From Bacillota bacterium (GTDB lineage Bacteria > Bacillota > Clostridia > Christensenellales > CAG-314): 64,000 bases of DNA. Positions within the stretch are counted from its first letter, which is position 1. Each line of letters opens with the position of its first letter. The translations under genes were made by a program, and so were the position numbers. The stretch is taken from positions 62,001 to 126,000 of the forward strand of contig JAEWZT010000006.1 of NCBI GenBank assembly GCA_023458375.1. Direction: 5' to 3'. The notes below the pieces were generated by a model. The model saw only the letters and a list, made by a program, of their open reading frames with translations. It made no database searches and had not been told where the DNA came from. Shown one piece after another: positions 18,197 through 26,844 of this stretch.

Positions 18197-19272
18197 GAAG
18201 CGCCGTAATCGTTGCGGCGGGGAGTTCCTCGCGCTTCGGAAAAGACAAGCTTTTTGAGGATTATCTGGGTTTTCCGCTGCTATGGTATTCAGTTACCGCT
18301 TTTGAAAAAATTGCCGACGAAATAATCGTCGTCTGCTCGCAGGAAAACTACCAAAAATGCCTTTCGCTTTTCGGCGAAAATATTTCCCTCGTTTTGGGCG
18401 GAAACAGACGGCAGCAAAGCGTTTTGGCGGGCGTTAAAAGCGCAAAAGGCGACATTATCGCAATTCACGACGGCGCGCGCCCCTTTGTGAGCAGGGAACT
18501 GATTGCCAAAGCCTTTGAATGCGCGGAAAAACAAGGCTCTTGCCTGCCCGTAATCAAATGCGCCGATACCCTTTACGCCGACGGAGGGCAGTTTAAGGTT
18601 ATAGACAGGGAAAATGTGCTTTTGGCGCAGACGCCGCAGGTTTTTGACAGACAAAAGCTTTTAGACGCCTTTGACAAAGTTGAGGGTAGGGATTTTTCCG
18701 ACGAAGCGCAGGTATGGCAAAAGGTTTACGGCGATTTGGCTGCAATTGACGGTGAAATAACCAACAGAAAAATTACGTTCAGCGGAGATTTGCCCAAAAT
18801 GAACGTGGGTCAAGGCTACGACATTCATAAACTTACCCACGGCAAACCCCTTTATTTGGGGGGCGTTAGGGTGGCATACGAAAAGGGGCTTTTGGCGCAC
18901 AGCGACGGCGACGTCGCGCTTCACGCTTTAATGGACGCACTGCTTTCTTCCTGCGCGCTGCCCGACATAGGGCATTACTTCCCCGACAGCGAGCAAAAAT
19001 ACAGCAATATAGACAGCAAGCTGCTTTTAAAAGAAGTCACGCGCCTTTTGGAGCAAAACAACGCGCATGTTTTAAGCCTTTCGCTTGCAATAATTTGTCA
19101 GCAGCCCAAACTTGCGCCCTATATCCCCCAAATGAAAGATGTAATTTCAAAAATATTAAATATTCCCCCCTCCCGCGTTGGCATATCGGCAACCACGGCG
19201 GAAGGAATGGGCGAAATAGGAAACTGTCAGGCCATAGCGGCGCTGTGCGGCTGTATAGTGCAAAGGTTTTAA
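18193..19272 (+). CDS. ispDF: Bifunctional IspD-IspF enzyme of the MEP isoprenoid pathway
   Basis: The 359-residue protein fuses two non-consecutive steps of isoprenoid synthesis. Residues 1 to about 205 are 2-C-methylerythritol 4-phosphate cytidylyltransferase (VAAGSSSRFGKDK nucleotide loop, IHDGARPFVS, LLAQTPQVF). Residues from about 210 to the end are 2-C-methylerythritol 2,4-cyclodiphosphate synthase, with zinc ligands in GYDIHKL and AHSDGDVALHALMDALL, and PDIGHYFPDS. The second domain ends in ATTAEGMGEIGN. Its ATG overlaps the rqcP stop by 4 nt. Such fusions are best known in Proteobacteria, so it is notable here. Confidence 0.95.
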   Translation: MRSAVIVAAGSSSRFGKDKLFEDYLGFPLLWYSVTAFEKIADEIIVVCSQENYQKCLSLFGENISLVLGGNRRQQSVLAGVKSAKGDIIAIHDGARPFVSRELIAKAFECAEKQGSCLPVIKCADTLYADGGQFKVIDRENVLLAQTPQVFDRQKLLDAFDKVEGRDFSDEAQVWQKVYGDLAAIDGEITNRKITFSGDLPKMNVGQGYDIHKLTHGKPLYLGGVRVAYEKGLLAHSDGDVALHALMDALLSSCALPDIGHYFPDSEQKYSNIDSKLLLKEVTRLLEQNNAHVLSLSLAIICQQPKLAPYIPQMKDVISKILNIPPSRVGISATTAEGMGEIGNCQAIAALCGCIVQRF

Positions 19273-19440
19273 AGTTTAAAACGGCTTTTTAACGTTTTTT
19301 GTTTGTATATAACTATAATGTTCCTTTTGTAATGCGAAGTTGTAATATTTTAACGGCAGTATTATAAGGGGCATTGTATTGTGAATTTTTTACTGATTTC
19401 GCAACGCAATTATAAATTGCGCTTTATAATTTATTTAGTA

Positions 19441-19469
19441 TTGAAAAGTAGTTGCGCGCAATGTATAAT
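19441..19469 (+). promoter_or_regulatory. tldD promoter
   Basis: TTGAAA (19441-19446), a 17-nt spacer and TATAAT (19464-19469) lie 32 nt upstream of the tldD ATG. A perfect 7-bp palindrome CGCAATT-ATA-AATTGCG (19405-19421) sits just upstream and could be an operator. Confidence 0.75.
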
Positions 19470-19501
19470 TAGTTATATATAATTTTTTTAAGGAGGCATA
19501 T

Positions 19502-20836
19502 ATGTTTGAGTTTAACAAAAAATTCTATGCCGATGTCCGCATAGTGGACAGTTTTTCAACCGTAGCGCTTTATAAAAACCAGGTTTTGGAAAACTACAAG
19601 GTGCAGAAAGAGAAGAGGGCGTTCCTGCGCGTCTTTGACGGAAATATGTGGTATTATACATCAACCTCCGACGTTAACGCCGTCAACGACGAGCTAAAAA
19701 AGCTCTACGCCCAAGGCACGCCCAACGACAACATTGATAAACACCCCATAGTTAAAAAGTTTGAGGTAAACCGCGCCCGCGCAAACAGGTTTGACAAAAA
19801 ATCGGTGCGGGATATTCCCAAGGAGAGCAAGCTCAGCAAGGTTAAAGGTTATTTTTCGCTGTTTGAAAGCCAATACACCAAATTTTTACAAGGCTATTAT
19901 TCCGATAAAAGCGACAAATACCGCTTTTATTCTTCAAAAGGCGCCGACATAGAGCACGACTATCAGGCGGCGGGGGTGGCTTATACCTTTGCGCTGGCGG
20001 ACGAAAAAGAACACTTTGACGGGGTTGTTCAGCATTTCTCAAACTATTTTGAAGAACTGGATAACGCCCAAGAGATTTTAAAAAGCAGTTTTGACAAGTC
20101 GGTGGACTTTTTACTTAACGCTAAACCCTGCGAAAAAGGCGATTTCCCCGTAATTTTAGCGCCTAAGGTGGCGGGCGTGTTCGCCCACGAGTCTTTCGGG
20201 CACAAAAGCGAAGCCGACTTTATGATAGGCGACGAAACTATGGCTAAGGAATGGAGCTTGGGCAAAAAATTAGGAAGAAAGATGCTTTCCATTTACGACT
20301 ACGGCGGCGATATGGGAAGCGGTTACTGTCTTTATGACGACGAGGGAACAAAGACCAAAAAGACCTATCTTATAAAAAACGGCGCGCTAAGCGGGCGGCT
20401 GCATTCCGCCGCTACCGCCGCAGACCTTAACGAAAATGTTACGGGCAACGCGCGCGCGTTAAACTGCAAGTTTGAACCGATAGTGCGCATGACAAACACC
20501 ATGATATGCGCGGGAAAGCAAACGCTAGACGAACTTATCGCAAGCATTGACCAAGGATACTTAATTGAAACCTATTCCCACGGTTCGGGCATGAGCCAGT
20601 TTACAATCGCGCCCAAGCTTGCCTACTTCATTAAAAACGGAAAAATAACAACCCCCGCTAAAATATCGGTAATAACAGGCTCCGTCTTTGAAACTTTGGG
20701 GCTTATTGACGGGTTAAGCAAGGAAGTGCAAATCAGTTCCTCTGTTTTGGGCGGCTGCGGCAAGATGGAACAGGCGCCTTTACACGTAGCCCACGGCGGA
20801 CCTTACGTTAAAATATCCAAAATCAATATTCAATAA
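19502..20836 (+). CDS. tldD: TldD-like zinc metalloprotease subunit
   Basis: TldD and TldE form a heterodimeric protease that degrades unfolded peptides and matures some peptide antibiotics. This 444-residue subunit carries the TldD-type metal site HESFGH (His229, Glu230, His234), followed by KSEADFMIGDE, the GNARALN segment and YSHGSGMSQFTIAPKLAYFIKNGK. The ATG has a perfect AAGGAGG. It is followed after 37 nt by the partner gene tldE. I saw no small precursor-peptide gene nearby, so a housekeeping peptidase role is the simplest reading. Confidence 0.92.
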   Translation: MFEFNKKFYADVRIVDSFSTVALYKNQVLENYKVQKEKRAFLRVFDGNMWYYTSTSDVNAVNDELKKLYAQGTPNDNIDKHPIVKKFEVNRARANRFDKKSVRDIPKESKLSKVKGYFSLFESQYTKFLQGYYSDKSDKYRFYSSKGADIEHDYQAAGVAYTFALADEKEHFDGVVQHFSNYFEELDNAQEILKSSFDKSVDFLLNAKPCEKGDFPVILAPKVAGVFAHESFGHKSEADFMIGDETMAKEWSLGKKLGRKMLSIYDYGGDMGSGYCLYDDEGTKTKKTYLIKNGALSGRLHSAATAADLNENVTGNARALNCKFEPIVRMTNTMICAGKQTLDELIASIDQGYLIETYSHGSGMSQFTIAPKLAYFIKNGKITTPAKISVITGSVFETLGLIDGLSKEVQISSSVLGGCGKMEQAPLHVAHGGPYVKISKINIQ

Positions 20837-20873
20837 ACGCCAAAAGCCAAAAAATTATTAAAGGAGAGAAATA

Positions 20874-22088
20874 ATGCAAAAAGAATATATTATCAATACT
20901 TCCACAGTGTTGACCGTCAATCTTGTTAAAAGCGCGCCCGAGTCTTTCCGCAAGGTGGTGGAAAAAACCAACACCGTAAGAGTATACAAAGACGGCTGTA
21001 TAGGTGTGGCGGGAAGTATCGGGGAAACGGATTTTGACGCTTTGGAAAAACAGGCGGCGGACAACTTGGAAAACAAACTTCCCTACCCTGCTAACTTGCC
21101 CAAAAATAAAATAAAAACCGTAGATAACTCCAAGTTTATTTTTGACACGGACAAAATGATGGGGTATGTGCGCCAGTTAATGGAAAAAATAAGCAAAGCG
21201 CTGCCGGACTTTATTTTCAGCAACAAAATAATTTACAGAGAAATTGAAAGCCATTACAAAAATACCGAGGGAAGCGACTTAAAATATAAGGGCAACAGGT
21301 TTGACGCAAGCATTATAATCAAATCAAAAAAATCGGCAAATTTATTTGACCTAGGTTACGGCTTCCATCAAAATTACGCCGATACCGACGCCGTAGTCAA
21401 AGAAATTGTTGAACTGTGCGAAAAATACGACACCCCCGTTGACATTGAGCCGGGCAAATATCCCGTGCTTGCGGAATCTATGGATTTTTTAATGCGCACC
21501 CTCAAAGATATGACGGTGGAAGCCTATGCCGCCAATTCCTCGCTGTATAAGGGCAAACTCAACGAGAAAATATTTGCCGACAGCTATTCGCTTTACATTG
21601 ACCGCAATCCCGAAGAAAACTATTGCCTGCCCTTTTTTGACGCAGAGGGCGAATATACGGACGACTACCGCCAATACGTAATAAAAGACGGCGTTTTAGT
21701 CAACCTTTTGGGAAACAAGCGCTCGGCAGACCTTTATAAGCTGCCCGTTGTAAAGTCTTCAAGCGCGCAATACGACTCAATCCCCGCTGTAGGCTTTTTC
21801 GGGTTTACAGAAAAATACGGCGACAAAAGCTTTGCCCAACTGACAAAAGAAAAAACCGTTATGGTTATTATGGCGAGCGGCGGCGACATCACGACAAGCG
21901 GCGACTATGCTACGCCCGTTCAGTATGCTTATCTCGTGCAGGACGGAAAAATGCTGGGCAGGCTTCCCGACATAAAAATACATAACAATATATTTAATAT
22001 CTACGGCAGCGACTATGTCTGCGCCTTTGAGATGCCCGGATATTCGAAAACGCGTTTTACCCTTACGCATATGAACGTAGAAAAATAG
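20874..22088 (+). CDS. tldE: TldE/PmbA-like protease partner subunit
   Basis: The 404-residue protein is the non-catalytic partner of TldD: it lacks the HExxxH motif but shares the fold, with GYGFHQNYADTDAVV, the segment ANSSLYKGKLNEKIFADSYS, and a C-terminal half containing SAVGFFGFTEKYGDKS and IMASGGDITTSGDYATPV. It has an AAAGGAGAG site and lies directly after tldD. A 19-bp perfect terminator stem ends the operon 42 nt downstream. Its substrates cannot be read from the sequence. Confidence 0.88.
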   Translation: MQKEYIINTSTVLTVNLVKSAPESFRKVVEKTNTVRVYKDGCIGVAGSIGETDFDALEKQAADNLENKLPYPANLPKNKIKTVDNSKFIFDTDKMMGYVRQLMEKISKALPDFIFSNKIIYREIESHYKNTEGSDLKYKGNRFDASIIIKSKKSANLFDLGYGFHQNYADTDAVVKEIVELCEKYDTPVDIEPGKYPVLAESMDFLMRTLKDMTVEAYAANSSLYKGKLNEKIFADSYSLYIDRNPEENYCLPFFDAEGEYTDDYRQYVIKDGVLVNLLGNKRSADLYKLPVVKSSSAQYDSIPAVGFFGFTEKYGDKSFAQLTKEKTVMVIMASGGDITTSGDYATPVQYAYLVQDGKMLGRLPDIKIHNNIFNIYGSDYVCAFEMPGYSKTRFTLTHMNVEK

Positions 22089-22129
22089 TTACGCTTAATA
22101 AATCAGCCGATTAAATAAGTTATAAAGTA

Positions 22130-22174
22130 AAAAATAATTAAGGTAAAGGAGGATTCTTTACCTTAATTATTTTT
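22130..22174 (+). terminator. Terminator of the tldDE operon
   Basis: A perfect 19-bp inverted repeat (22130-22148 and 22156-22174) encloses a 7-nt loop. The right arm ends in a T-run, giving a strong intrinsic terminator for tldDE; the A-run of the left arm could also work for the convergent recR operon on the minus strand. Confidence 0.85.
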
Positions 22175-22182
22175 CCCCCAAA

Positions 22183-22233
22183 AAGCGTTCAACTTTGGGG
22201 AAATAGTTTTAAGCGCCCAACTTTGGGGAAATA
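22183..22233. repeat. Two 23-bp direct repeats, 28-bp period
   Basis: The segment beginning AAGCGTTCAACTTTGGGG (22183-22205) is repeated as AAGCGCCCAACTTTGGGG (22211-22233), differing at two adjacent bases. It lies in the convergent gap between tldE and recR. The rest of this gap up to 22359 shows nothing that I recognise. Confidence 0.7.
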
Positions 22234-22359
22234 TTTGGGATTTATCATAATTAGAGCCGCTGCGGTATTTTTTGGAACCTGTAAGCAAATATAGGGTGCC
22301 CACAGGAGTAGGGTTTTTGAAGTATTTCTGGTCTTAGTTAAACTGTAAAACCAAAAATA

Positions 22360-22953
22360 TTACATTTCTTTTCTGTTTTCTATGGCTTTGCCAAGCGTTA
22401 CCTCGTCGGTATATTGAAGGTCGCTGCCTATGGCAATGCCCTGCGCAAGGCGCGTAACCTTAACGTTAAGGGGTTTTATAAGCCGCGCGAGATACATTGC
22501 GGTGGCTTCGCCTTCTACGTCGGGGTTTGTCGCCACGATTATTTCCTTGACGTTCCCCTTTGAAATGCGCGATAAAAGCGGTTTGATATTAAGACGGTCG
22601 GGACCTATCCCCTCCATAGGGCTTAATACGCCGTTAAGCACATGGTATACGCCCTCGTAGGAAGAGGCTTTTTCTATCGCCAATACGTCTTTTGCCTCTT
22701 TTACCACGCAAATAACCTCGTGTGAACGGTCGGCGCAAATAGCGCAGGGGGAAATATCGGTAAAATTGCCGCAGATTTCGCAAAATTTCACATTGCGCTT
22801 TGCATAAAGCATAGCTTCGGCAAACTCCTGCACCTGTTGGTCGCTCATATTCAATATTTTTAAAGCGTAGCGCTGCGCCGTTTTAGCCCCCACCGAGGGC
22901 AGTTTTGTAAACTCATTTATAAGCTTTTTTATGGGGTCAACATAGTCTCTCAC
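22360..22953 (-). CDS. recR: Recombination mediator protein RecR
   Basis: RecR works with RecO (and RecF) to load RecA at single-strand gaps. The 197-residue protein has the helix-hairpin-helix LPSVGAKTAQRYALKIL, a four-cysteine zinc finger (CEIC and CAIC at about residues 58-73) and a Toprim domain with GVYHVLNGVLSPMEGIGPDRL and ATNPDVEGEATAMYLA. It starts 1 nt from the ybaB stop. The dnaX-ybaB-recR order is a widely conserved cluster. Confidence 0.97.
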   Translation of the reverse strand: MRDYVDPIKKLINEFTKLPSVGAKTAQRYALKILNMSDQQVQEFAEAMLYAKRNVKFCEICGNFTDISPCAICADRSHEVICVVKEAKDVLAIEKASSYEGVYHVLNGVLSPMEGIGPDRLNIKPLLSRISKGNVKEIIVATNPDVEGEATAMYLARLIKPLNVKVTRLAQGIAIGSDLQYTDEVTLGKAIENRKEM

Positions 22954-23286
22954 TTAAAAAAGTCCCCCGCCTCCGCCCAAAGGTCCTAAAAGCTCGCTGC
23001 TTAACTCGTCGGCTTGGCTTACCGCGTCGTTTATAGCCGCCATCAAAAGGTCTTCAAGCATTTCAACGTCGCTTGGGTCAACCGCCTCAGGCTTAATTGA
23101 AAGGGACTGTATCTTGCCCTTTCCGTTTACCTTAACGGTAACCAGGCCGTTTCCCGCAATGCCCGTAAGAACAGTTTCTTCAAGCTCCTCCTGAGCCTCC
23201 GAAAGTTTTTGCTGCATCATTTGCGCCTGCTTCATTAGCTGCTGCATATTGCCGCCGCCGAAACCTCCGCCGAATTTGTTAGCCAT
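22954..23286 (-). CDS. ybaB: YbaB/EbfC nucleoid-associated protein
   Basis: The 110-residue protein belongs to the YbaB/EbfC family of small dimeric DNA-binding proteins. It has a glycine- and methionine-rich start (GGGFGGGNMQQLMKQAQMMQ), the helical KLSEAQEELEETVLTG segment, and the core VTVKVNGKGKIQSLSIKPEAVDP. The C-terminus is glycine-rich. It lies 17 nt after dnaX and abuts recR, as in most bacteria. Confidence 0.95.
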   Translation of the reverse strand: MANKFGGGFGGGNMQQLMKQAQMMQQKLSEAQEELEETVLTGIAGNGLVTVKVNGKGKIQSLSIKPEAVDPSDVEMLEDLLMAAINDAVSQADELSSELLGPLGGGGGLF

Positions 23287-23303
23287 AATATATACCTCTT
23301 AAT

Positions 23304-25490
23304 TTATTTTATTTCTACGTTTGCGCCGGCGCTTTTGATTATAGCGTCAAGCCCCGCTGGGGACGCGGAAACTTCTTCCCTTATGGGCGTAAAAAGCAGC
23401 TTGTATTTGCTTAGCACTGAAATGAAAGTTTCACCGTAATCCCTGTCGGAAAGCACCTTAAACTGGGCGGGGTTGCAAAATACCTTAAAGGCGTTGTTGG
23501 ATATTTCCACCTTGTTTATGCCTTGGCACATAGCCTTAACAAGGGGAGAAGCCTGCTCTTTGACAACGCTTAAAATCTCCGCCCAAATATTTGAGGCGGA
23601 AAGGGTAAAGCCCGCCTCTTGTTTTTTGCCCTCTTTTTGTTTTTTGTCTTGACTTGCTTGCGCCTCGTTAGTTTTTTGCCTGTTTATTTGCGACTGTGGA
23701 GTTTGATTTTTTGTTTGAGGCGCTTTTCCCTCTTGCGGTTCGCCTTTCTCTTTGTAAGCGGCCGCGTTTTCCCCTTTTTGCGCTTGATGCGCTTTTGAGT
23801 TTGCATAAGTAACGCCTTGCGCTTGATTTTGTTCCCCAAAAGCCACTTTCTTATGCGGATTTGTTTGCGTTTCGCCTTGTAAAACTGATTGTTGCGCGTT
23901 TTGTGTATTTACTTCCGCCCCGCTTGCAATATTTTGCCCCGCTTGCAAATTCTCTTGCGGGTATGTCCCCTCTTGCGGGTTTATCAACTTATTATTTTGA
24001 GCGGATAATTGTTTTTCGCCAATAAAGCCGCTTTCTGCAAAATTGATATCGTTTTTTTGCATTTCGCTATTTTGCGCGGTTAGCAGTTTTTCTTTAACCG
24101 CCCCTGTTTGCGCCGATTTATCTTTATAATTTTGCACGCCGCCTAAATCCCCGCCAAAATACCCGCTGTTTTTCTCTTCTGCCTTTATATAAGCGTCCTC
24201 TTGCAAGGAATTGTCATTTTCACTGTCTTTTGCGGCAGCCTCCTGCTTTGCGCTTTCATTATTTTTGCTTATTTCATAAGTTTTTTTTTGAGTTTGAACC
24301 GCGCCGCCGTTATAGCTTCCGTTGCCGCCGTCGCCGCCCATTTTGCCCGAAATAATTTTTTCCAGCCGAGCGATTCTTTTTTCCAATATCTCAATGCCCT
24401 CTTCTTCCTTTACCGCCAGTTTTAAAGCCACCGCCTCAAAAAGCAGTTGGGGTGAAAGCGACGAGCGCAATCTGTATTCCAGCGAAGAAAATGCGTCAAT
24501 ACAGCGCAGAAGTTTTTTTATGTCGGCGCTTTTGGCGCTCTTTTCCAAAGAAAAATATAATTCCTCGGGCAGGCGCAGAATGTCCCTGGCGTCGCCGCAG
24601 GTGCTTATGACCGCTAAATCCCTCATATGCTTGCACAAATCGCGCGCAAGCAAATATACGCTTTTGCCCTCGTTTATTAAGCTTACGGTAGTTTCAAGCA
24701 AAGTTTTGGCGTCGCCGCTTAGCACGCTGTCTGCAAGGGAAATAAGCGTTTGCCTGTTTGTGGCGCCCAACACATCGAGCACGCTTTGGTAGTCAATTTT
24801 TTCCTTTGATAGCGCTACGCACCTGTCGGCAACCGTTAAGGTATCGCGCACGCTCCCCTCCCCCGCCATAGCAATCGCAGAAAGCGCCTCTTTTTGAGCA
24901 GAAATCTTTAAATCGGCAAAAATATTTTCCAAGAGCGCCGTTAAGTTTTCCACCGACACCATATGAAAGTCAAAGCGCATGCACCGCGACAAAATGGTGG
25001 CGGGAAAAGCCTGCACTTCGGTGGTGCATAAAACAAATATCGCGTGTTCGGGGGGTTCTTCAATGGTTTTTAATAAGGCGTTAAAGGCGTTGTTTGTAAT
25101 CATATGCGCCTCGTCTATTATATAAACCTTATATCTGCTGTAATTGGGCGCGTAAGTAACCCTGTCGGCAAGCTCCCTTGCGTCCTGCACGCCGTTGTTG
25201 CTTGCCGCGTCAATTTCTATAATATCAACATTTCCGCCCCTTTCGTAGTCAAGGCAGGCTTTGCACTTCATGCACGGCTCGCCGTTTTTGTTGTCAAGAC
25301 AATTTACCGCGCGCGCAAAAATCCTCGCCACGCTCGTTTTGCCCACCCCCCTAGTGCCGTTAAAAATATAGGCGTGCGAAAGGTTTCCGCTTTTTATTTG
25401 GTTGGAAAGCGCAAGCGTGATATGCTCTTGCCCTATAACTTGGGCAAAAGTTTTGGGTCTGTATATACGGTAAAGCGCTTGATGTTTCAT
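23304..25490 (-). CDS. dnaX: DNA polymerase III subunit tau (with possible gamma by slippage)
   Basis: Tau is the clamp-loader ATPase that also tethers polymerase and helicase. Residues 1 to about 370 hold the AAA+ core: GTRGVGKTS Walker A, a four-cysteine zinc module (CLDNKNGEPCMKCKAC), DEAH Walker B and ILSRCMRF. Residues about 395-625 form a very long Gln/Asn/Lys-rich low-complexity linker, and about 640-728 a C-terminal domain. A run of nine A residues at codons 401-404 sits at the start of the linker; both alternative frames stop within three codons. The ATG overlaps the sigH stop, with the ribosome-binding site inside sigH. Confidence 0.95.
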   Translation of the reverse strand: MKHQALYRIYRPKTFAQVIGQEHITLALSNQIKSGNLSHAYIFNGTRGVGKTSVARIFARAVNCLDNKNGEPCMKCKACLDYERGGNVDIIEIDAASNNGVQDARELADRVTYAPNYSRYKVYIIDEAHMITNNAFNALLKTIEEPPEHAIFVLCTTEVQAFPATILSRCMRFDFHMVSVENLTALLENIFADLKISAQKEALSAIAMAGEGSVRDTLTVADRCVALSKEKIDYQSVLDVLGATNRQTLISLADSVLSGDAKTLLETTVSLINEGKSVYLLARDLCKHMRDLAVISTCGDARDILRLPEELYFSLEKSAKSADIKKLLRCIDAFSSLEYRLRSSLSPQLLFEAVALKLAVKEEEGIEILEKRIARLEKIISGKMGGDGGNGSYNGGAVQTQKKTYEISKNNESAKQEAAAKDSENDNSLQEDAYIKAEEKNSGYFGGDLGGVQNYKDKSAQTGAVKEKLLTAQNSEMQKNDINFAESGFIGEKQLSAQNNKLINPQEGTYPQENLQAGQNIASGAEVNTQNAQQSVLQGETQTNPHKKVAFGEQNQAQGVTYANSKAHQAQKGENAAAYKEKGEPQEGKAPQTKNQTPQSQINRQKTNEAQASQDKKQKEGKKQEAGFTLSASNIWAEILSVVKEQASPLVKAMCQGINKVEISNNAFKVFCNPAQFKVLSDRDYGETFISVLSKYKLLFTPIREEVSASPAGLDAIIKSAGANVEIK
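24281..24289 (-). other. A9 slippery run in dnaX
   Basis: On the coding strand the codons CAA-AAA-AAA-ACT (Gln401 to Thr404) contain nine consecutive A. A shift by -1 reads AAC-TTA-TGA (product of 405 residues); a shift by +1 reads CTT-ATG-AAA-TAA (406 residues). Either gives a protein ending just after the AAA+ and collar region, like the gamma subunit. Thermus thermophilus makes gamma by slippage on a comparable nine-A run. Confidence 0.6.
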
Positions 25491-26041
25491 AGTTTCTCCT
25501 TATAGGATTTAAGCTTTTTGCGCGCGCGCTGCAAGGCGGCGTCCACCGACTTGTAGCTTTTTGCCGTTAAACCGCAAATCTCGCTGTGCGAATAACCTTG
25601 CAGTATGTATTCAATGACGGTCCTTTCCGCTTGGCTGAGGTTGTTTTTTATAAACCCTTGTATCAGGCAAAGCGCCTCGCTGCTTTCCACCTCGCCGTCG
25701 GGGGGCGGAAAAGTCCCGCTTTCTTCTCCTAGGGGCTGCGCAGAGGTTTCGTTCTTGTTTTTTTCGCTGTTTCCCTTGCTGATGCTCGTCAAAACCCTGT
25801 TTCTTATGCACCGTGAAGCAAACGCCGTAAAGTTTCCCCTTTTTGCGTCAAAATTGTTTATCGCGCCGAAAAGCCCTATCATACCCTCCTGCAAAAGGTC
25901 GTCTTTTTCGCCTCCCAGCTGAAAAAAGTTTTTGCAGACGCTTCTTACCAAAGGCTTATAGCGCGCGTATATTTCGTTTACCGCATTCTCATCCCCTTCT
26001 TTTGCGAGAAATACGAGCTGTTCTACCTGTATATTTTCCAT
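25487..26041 (-). CDS. sigH: Sigma-70 family factor, SigH (stationary-phase/sporulation) type
   Basis: The 184-residue protein has sigma region 2 (YARYKPLVRSVCKNFF, then KDDLLQEGMIGLFGAINNFD and FTAFASRCIRNRVLTSI) and a region 4 helix-turn-helix (LSQAERTVIEYILQGYSHSEICGLTAKSYKSVDAALQRARKKL, read in pieces). Region 2 resembles Bacillus sigma-H, and the position after mrnC and rlmB is the sigH locus of Firmicutes. The linker between regions 2 and 4 is shortened. No clear ribosome-binding site precedes the ATG. Its stop overlaps the dnaX start (ATGA). It suggests a sporulation or competence heritage but does not prove that spores are made. Confidence 0.85.
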   Translation of the reverse strand: MENIQVEQLVFLAKEGDENAVNEIYARYKPLVRSVCKNFFQLGGEKDDLLQEGMIGLFGAINNFDAKRGNFTAFASRCIRNRVLTSISKGNSEKNKNETSAQPLGEESGTFPPPDGEVESSEALCLIQGFIKNNLSQAERTVIEYILQGYSHSEICGLTAKSYKSVDAALQRARKKLKSYKEKL

Positions 26042-26139
26042 TTTTATTTTTCTTTTTACTTTCTTTTGTTTTGCCTTGTATTTTTTACGGCTTTATTTAT
26101 GCGACTTGCGGATATGTTCTTCCTTTATTTTGCCGCCTC

Positions 26140-26844
26140 TTACGGCATTTGCCTCCTTACGGCTTCGTAAAGCGCGATTCCGCATGCTACCGAAGCGTTA
26201 AGGCTGTTAATTTTTCCAAACATAGGTAAGCTTACGGTAGCGTCGCAAAGCTTTTTTGTAAGGGAAGACACCCCCTTGCCCTCGCCCCCTATAACAAAGG
26301 CGATATCCCCGCTCAAATCGGTTTGGTATATGCTTTGCCCCTCCGCTTCAAGGCAATAAATCCAAATGTTAAGCTTTTTAAGCTTTTCAATAACGTTGTT
26401 TATACTGTTTACCCGCGCCACTTTAACGTGGTTTGAAGCGCCCGCAGAAACGCGCACCACCGTGTCGGTAACGCTTACGCTTCTGTTGAGGGGGATAACT
26501 AAGCCGTCAACGCCCGCGCATTCGCCTACGCGCAAAATACTGCCCAAATTGTGCGGGTCTTCAACGCCGTCAAGCAGCACAATAAAATGGCGCTCCTTTT
26601 TGTTTTGCAGTATCTCTTCCAACGAACTGTAAGAAAACTCCGAAACGTAGGCGATAAATCCTTGATGTTTTTTTTCGCCGCTATTTTTGTCAAGCGTAAA
26701 CTTGTCAACATATTGAACTTTTATCTTGTTTTGCCGCGCTAATGAAATAATTTCGTGGTTTACGTCCTTTTGACACAAAATCTTGTCAATAGTCGTCCCG
26801 CTTTTTATAGCCTCCAATACGGCGTTTTTACCTTCAATTTTCAT
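26140..26844 (-). CDS. rlmB: 23S rRNA (guanosine-2'-O-)-methyltransferase RlmB/TrmH type
   Basis: A SPOUT-class ribose methyltransferase of 234 residues. The N-terminal substrate-binding domain (GKNAVLEAIKSGTTIDKILCQ) is followed by the knotted catalytic domain with LLDGVEDPHNLGSILR, FVIGGEGKGVSSL and SLNASVACGIALYEA, which bind S-adenosylmethionine. The frame is open 9 codons upstream, but the ATG at 26844 with an AAGGGCG site gives the family start MKIEGKNAV. It overlaps the end of mrnC by 11 nt. Confidence 0.92.
   Translation of the reverse strand: MKIEGKNAVLEAIKSGTTIDKILCQKDVNHEIISLARQNKIKVQYVDKFTLDKNSGEKKHQGFIAYVSEFSYSSLEEILQNKKERHFIVLLDGVEDPHNLGSILRVGECAGVDGLVIPLNRSVSVTDTVVRVSAGASNHVKVARVNSINNVIEKLKKLNIWIYCLEAEGQSIYQTDLSGDIAFVIGGEGKGVSSLTKKLCDATVSLPMFGKINSLNASVACGIALYEAVRRQMP

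Noticed and set aside
19502..22088. A TldD/TldE-matured peptide antibiotic cluster
   Set aside because: No small precursor gene, transporter or immunity gene was seen in the flanking 2 kb on either side.
22250..22359. A signal recognition particle RNA near dnaX
   Set aside because: This RNA gene is often next to dnaX, but the conserved GGAAGCAGC loop is absent from the gap.
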